Of a stretch of 7,698 bases of DNA, positions 5,135 to 7,698 are shown piece by piece (the stretch's first letter is position 1; every line of letters begins with the position of its first letter). The DNA lies in assembly GCA_902795095.1 (NCBI GenBank), contig CADBKB010000070.1, positions 1 through 7,698 of the forward strand. The letters run 5' to 3'. The notes beneath the pieces are model-generated. The model ran no database searches. It worked only from the letters and a program-made list of their open reading frames with translations, and was not told the DNA's origin. A program made the translations under genes and the position numbers. This stretch comes from Oscillospiraceae bacterium (GTDB lineage Bacteria; Bacillota_A; Clostridia; Oscillospirales; Oscillospiraceae).

Positions 5135-6940
5135 ATGAACATTTTCAATGTGCTGATGCTCCTCGGCGGTCTGGCCATGTTCCTTTACGGCATGCGCCTC
5201 ATGGGCGAGGGTCTGAAGGAAAGCTCCTCCGGTACCCTCAAGCGGATCATGGAAAGCGTGACCAACAACCCCGTCAAGGCCTTCCTGCTGGGCCTGGTGG
5301 TCACCGCCGTCATCCAGTCCTCCACCGCCACCATTGTCATCACCGCCGGCCTCGTGGGCGCGGGCATCATCTCCCTGCACCAGTCCATCGGCATCATCAT
5401 CGGCGCCAACGTGGGCACCACCGTCACCGGCCAGATCATCCGTCTGCTGGATCTGGATGCCTCCGGCACCTCCTGGCTGCAGATCTTCAAGCCCTCCACC
5501 CTGGCGCCCGTGGCCCTGATCATCGGCATCGTACTGATCATGGCCTTCCAATCCAAGGGTCTGGCCACCGTGGGCAAGATCGCCATGGGCTTCGGCCTGC
5601 TGTTCTCGGGTCTTCTCAATATGACCGGCGCTGTGGATACGCTGGCGGAAACCGGCACCTTTGAGCATATCTTTACCAGCCTGGGCGGCAACCCCTGGCT
5701 GGGCTATGTCGCCGGCGCCACCGTGGCCTTCATCCTGCAGAGCTCCTCGGCCGCCGTCGGCATCCTGCAGGCCCTGTCCACCTCCGGGCAGCTCGCCTTC
5801 AAGGCCATCTATGCCGTCATCGTGGGCATCTACCTGGGCGACTGCGTCACCACCGCCATTGTCTGCTCCATCGGCACCAGCACCGACGCCCGCCGCGTGG
5901 GCATCATCAACATCCTCTTCAACCTCGGCAAGACCTTCCTGGTGCTGATCGCCGTCACCCTTCTGCACAGGTTCGGCGCTCTGGACCGCATCTGGGACAT
6001 GACCATGCGCTCCGGCGGCATCGCCAACACCAACTCCATCTTCAACATCGGCTGTTCCATCTGCCTGTTCTGGATGCTGCCGATCTACGAAAAGCTGAGC
6101 CGAAAGCTCCTGCCGGACAAGGCCGCCCCCCGCGGTCCTTACGACGAAAAGCTCGAGGCCCTCACCTCCGCGTTCTTCAGCACCCCGGCCCTGGCGCTGA
6201 ACAGCTGCTACGAGGTGCTCCTGACCATGCTCGACACCTCCATCGACGGCATCGGCGAGGGTCTGGATCTGCTGGAGCATTTTGACAAGAACCTCTATGA
6301 GCACGTATTAGAGGAGGAGAGCAGCATCGACATGCTGGCCGACCGGGTCAGCACCTATATGGTCCGGCTCTCCCCCCATATGGGCGACAAGGCCAACGCG
6401 GCCATCCTGGATCAGTATTACAAGCTGGTCACGGAGTTCGAGCGTCTGGGCGACCACGCCGAGAATATCGCCCAGGCTGCCGCCGATCTGCACCGGCAGG
6501 GCGAGCGCTTCTCCGACGAAGCCATGGCAGAGATCCGCATCCTGCGCGCCATCACCGAGCAGGTGCTCGGCAAGGCCAAGCAGGCCTTCGAGCATCGGGA
6601 TCTGGACGCCGCCACACAGATCGAGCCCATGGAGGAGGTCGTGGACGACCTGGTGGACGCCCTGCGCGACAACCACCTGGCCCGCCTGCGTGCCGGAAAA
6701 TGCACCGGCGAGATCGGCTCGGACTTCCTGGATCTGCTTTCGGACATCGAACGCATCTCCGATATCTGCTCCAACGTGGGCATCTCCACAATCATGCGAG
6801 TCAATCCCAGCCAGAGCGCCAACACCCACGAGTATATCTCCTTCCTCCATTCCGGCCGGGACGAAGAATTCAACGCGCGCTATGAGCGTCTGCATGAAGA
6901 CTACTTCAGCCGTCTGAACGCCCTGCAAAAAAATGCTTGA
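5135..6940 (+). CDS. Na/Pi cotransporter family protein with C-terminal PhoU-like domain
   Basis: This 601-residue protein belongs to the NptA/SLC34-related Na+/phosphate cotransporter family, predicted to import phosphate (or another anion) across the cytoplasmic membrane with sodium. The membrane part (1-320) has the two inverted family repeats: QSSTA (61-65) with GANVGTTVT (90-98), and QSSSA (202-206) with GIYLGDCVTT (231-240), the second departing from the usual GxNxGT. The cytoplasmic part (about 340-600) is a helical PhoU-like domain with both metal-site E-x3-D motifs, ERLGDHAEN (436-444) and ERISDICSN (539-547). PhoU domains are known regulators of phosphate uptake, so self-contained regulation is plausible. 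Length and domain order are normal. The start is fixed by GAGAGG 8 nt upstream. No terminator follows: the TGA overlaps the next promoter, and read-through transcripts would meet the T-box terminator at 7186-7235. Confidence 0.95.
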   Translation: MNIFNVLMLLGGLAMFLYGMRLMGEGLKESSSGTLKRIMESVTNNPVKAFLLGLVVTAVIQSSTATIVITAGLVGAGIISLHQSIGIIIGANVGTTVTGQIIRLLDLDASGTSWLQIFKPSTLAPVALIIGIVLIMAFQSKGLATVGKIAMGFGLLFSGLLNMTGAVDTLAETGTFEHIFTSLGGNPWLGYVAGATVAFILQSSSAAVGILQALSTSGQLAFKAIYAVIVGIYLGDCVTTAIVCSIGTSTDARRVGIINILFNLGKTFLVLIAVTLLHRFGALDRIWDMTMRSGGIANTNSIFNIGCSICLFWMLPIYEKLSRKLLPDKAAPRGPYDEKLEALTSAFFSTPALALNSCYEVLLTMLDTSIDGIGEGLDLLEHFDKNLYEHVLEEESSIDMLADRVSTYMVRLSPHMGDKANAAILDQYYKLVTEFERLGDHAENIAQAAADLHRQGERFSDEAMAEIRILRAITEQVLGKAKQAFEHRDLDAATQIEPMEEVVDDLVDALRDNHLARLRAGKCTGEIGSDFLDLLSDIERISDICSNVGISTIMRVNPSQSANTHEYISFLHSGRDEEFNARYERLHEDYFSRLNALQKNA

Positions 6941-6965
6941 CAACAAAAAGCTGTCGTGCTATAGT
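6937..6965 (+). promoter_or_regulatory. Promoter of the T-box/trpB unit
   Basis: A perfect TTGACA (6937-6942), a 17-bp spacer and TATAGT (6960-6965) match the housekeeping promoter. The -35 box contains the TGA stop (6938-6940) of the transporter gene. Transcription should start near 6972, just before the T-box leader. Confidence 0.85.
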
Positions 6966-6971
6966 TGACTA

Positions 6972-7235
6972 AACCGTTGAAGAAGTGTGAGTAAGCTTCG
7001 GACCGTTCGTTTCAGAGAGCCGCCGATGGTGGGAGTGCGGTACGAATCCCGGATGCTGAATGGGCTTCTGAGGGCAACCCGAACCAAGTAGGGGCGCCGG
7101 CAGGCTCGCCGTTATCGGGCCGGTATGTGTTGGCATACATTGAGTGGGCGCTATGCGCCAAGCCGGGTGGCACCGCAGGAGTAACCTCCTGTCCCAGCAG
7201 ATTTTCAAGCTGCGGGGACAGGAGTTTTTGTTTTT
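6972..7235 (+). ncRNA. T-box riboswitch, tryptophan-specific (specifier UGG)
   Basis: This leader RNA senses uncharged tRNA and controls transcription of the gene after it. Stem I closes with TCAGA (7012-7016) pairing TCTGA (7067-7071) and carries the conserved AGAGAG (7014-7019). The distal arm (CCGC 7020-7023 with GCGG 7037-7040) holds the tRNA-elbow motif GATGGTG (7025-7031). The 3' side has the loop-E GAA (7058-7060) followed by the specifier TGG (7061-7063), which is the Trp codon. Stem III is GGCGC-TAT-GCGCC (7147-7159). The T-box consensus AAGCCGGGTGGCACCGC spans 7160-7176, and its bulge TGGC (7168-7171) would pair with a GCCA 3' end. That needs a G73 discriminator, as bacterial tRNA-Trp commonly has. 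The alternative antiterminator competes with the terminator at 7186-7235. The downstream TrpB fragment agrees with the Trp reading. Confidence 0.95.
7186..7235 (+). terminator. T-box attenuator terminator
   Basis: CTCCTGTCCC (7186-7195) pairs with GGGACAGGAG (7215-7224). An inner AGC-AG/CTGC extension can form. The run TTTTTGTTTTT (7225-7235) follows. The 5' arm overlaps the region needed for the antiterminator, so uncharged tRNA-Trp would prevent termination. It may also serve as the transcription end of the upstream transporter gene. Confidence 0.93.
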
Positions 7236-7259
7236 CCCCGCGCGAAAGGATGGTCAAAT

Positions 7260-7430
7260 ATGAAAACCGAAATCCCCTACAAGATCTACCTGACCGAGCA
7301 GCAGATGCCCAAGGCATGGTACAACCTGCGCGCCGACATGAAAAACAAACCGGCTCCGCTGATCAACCCCGGCACCGGCCTGCCGGTGACCTTTGAAAGG
7401 GCAGCCCCCACATTGGCGGCAGTCAGGTAA
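7260..7430 (+). pseudogene. trpB: Tryptophan synthase beta chain (TrpB2 type), 5' fragment
   Basis: The frame starts at ATG 7260 with AAGGA 9 nt upstream, just after the T-box terminator. The first ~46 residues contain IPYKIYLTEQQMPKAWYNLR and ADMKNKPAPLINPGTG, which match the N-terminus of TrpB2-type beta chains ('P-K-x-WYN-x2-AD-x8-P-L-x-P'). TrpB makes L-tryptophan from indole and serine with PLP. A full protein has about 450 residues, but similarity stops after PVTFE (codon ending 7397). The last ten codons and the TAA (7428-7430) lie in sequence that belongs to another gene on the opposite strand. It is therefore truncated by a junction, through real rearrangement or misassembly. The Trp-specific T-box directly upstream supports the identity independently. 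Confidence 0.85.
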
Positions 7431-7698
7431 ACGCACCTTGGGTAGTAGTCGCCGTGGTCAAGGCGGTAGAGCTTAGTACCGTCAGTCTTGATGAACTGGT
7501 TAAAGGAGTGGCTGATATACCCGGCGCTCTGAGCAGAAACAGCATACTGCTTCTGTTCCACAGCCATAGTGCTCTCGTTGACGGTAAAGGTCATATTGGC
7601 TTGGTGGTTGAGGCCGTCGCTGGTGGTGTACATCTTGTGGCAGGTGTGGATATAGAGCTTGCCTGCGTTCTCTGTCATTCTCAGAGAGCCGGAGCTGA
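7286..7698 (-). CDS. Surface/secreted protein fragment (internal part; 5' end beyond window)
   Basis: The minus-strand frame is open from the right edge (136 codons to the stop at 7286-7288). The part to about 7410 looks like real protein: GSLRMTENAGKLYIHTCHKMY, SSDGLNHQANMTF-like TSDGLNHQANMTFTVNESTM, then YISHSFNQFIKTDGTKLYRL and DHGDYYPRCVYL. I recall similar 'DGLNHQ...SHSFNQF...DHGDAYPR' patterns in large surface proteins of gut Clostridia, but cannot name a domain. The codons from about 7400 to 7286 are antisense to trpB and not genuine, so the protein is cut at the junction. The 5' end lies beyond the window. Confidence 0.65.
   Translation of the reverse strand, partial: SSGSLRMTENAGKLYIHTCHKMYTTSDGLNHQANMTFTVNESTMAVEQKQYAVSAQSAGYISHSFNQFIKTDGTKLYRLDHGDYYPRCVYLTAANVGAALSKVTGRPVPGLISGAGLFFMSARRLYHALGICCSVR

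Noticed and set aside
5099..6304. 401-codon open frame on the minus strand
   Set aside because: It lies entirely antisense to the Na/Pi cotransporter. Its composition (Gly/Asp/His/Gln-rich) is the usual shadow of a GC-rich gene, and it has no ribosome binding site or family motif.

Overview
The window looks like a short contig or slice of a GC-rich, spore-forming member of the Clostridia, most likely an Oscillospiraceae/Ruminococcaceae-type gut Firmicute. The grounds are a GerA spore-germination operon, a T-box riboswitch, GGAGG-type ribosome binding sites, consensus SigA-type promoters, a 16S 5' end of the usual Firmicutes form, and a surface-protein fragment of a type I associate with gut Clostridia. 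The taxonomic guess is inference. Both ends fall in repeat-prone sequence (16S rRNA at the left, a surface-protein gene at the right), so the edges may be assembly break points.

Left part (1-3066, minus strand): the first 28 bases are the 5' end of a 16S rRNA gene reading off the left edge. Its leader and a perfect-consensus rRNA promoter (TTGACA, 17-bp spacer, TATAAT, with an A/T-rich UP-like tract) follow. Directly upstream, reading toward the rRNA operon, is a compact three-gene germination operon in the order GerA subunit, half-length GerC-like protein, GerB-like permease. Its genes overlap by 4 and 14 bases. The last gene's stop codon lies inside the rRNA promoter -35 box.

Middle (3067-4830): a 66-bp near-perfect palindrome and a doubtful small membrane-protein ORF lie beyond gerAA. 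A bidirectional terminator follows. An AT-rich segment encoding a 144-residue two-helix membrane protein then sits between two 48-bp direct repeats (47/48 identical, 715 bp apart). The right repeat is the 3' end of a TM1586-type nitroreductase gene. The left repeat looks like a displaced nitroreductase 3' end, with its own stop codon and the terminator just beyond. The arrangement resembles a small cassette integrated at a gene 3' end.

Right part (4831-7698): an intergenic region carries outward promoters for the nitroreductase (minus) and for a 601-residue Na/Pi-cotransporter family protein with a C-terminal PhoU-like domain (plus). The stop codon of the transporter lies inside the -35 box of the next promoter. 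That promoter drives a T-box leader with specifier UGG (Trp) and a UGGC antiterminator bulge suited to a G73 tRNA. The leader precedes the first 46 codons of a TrpB2-type tryptophan synthase beta chain, so tryptophan starvation would switch on a tryptophan biosynthetic enzyme. trpB breaks off near 7398, and the rest of the window is part of an unrelated surface-protein gene on the minus strand. This is either a rearrangement or an assembly chimera.
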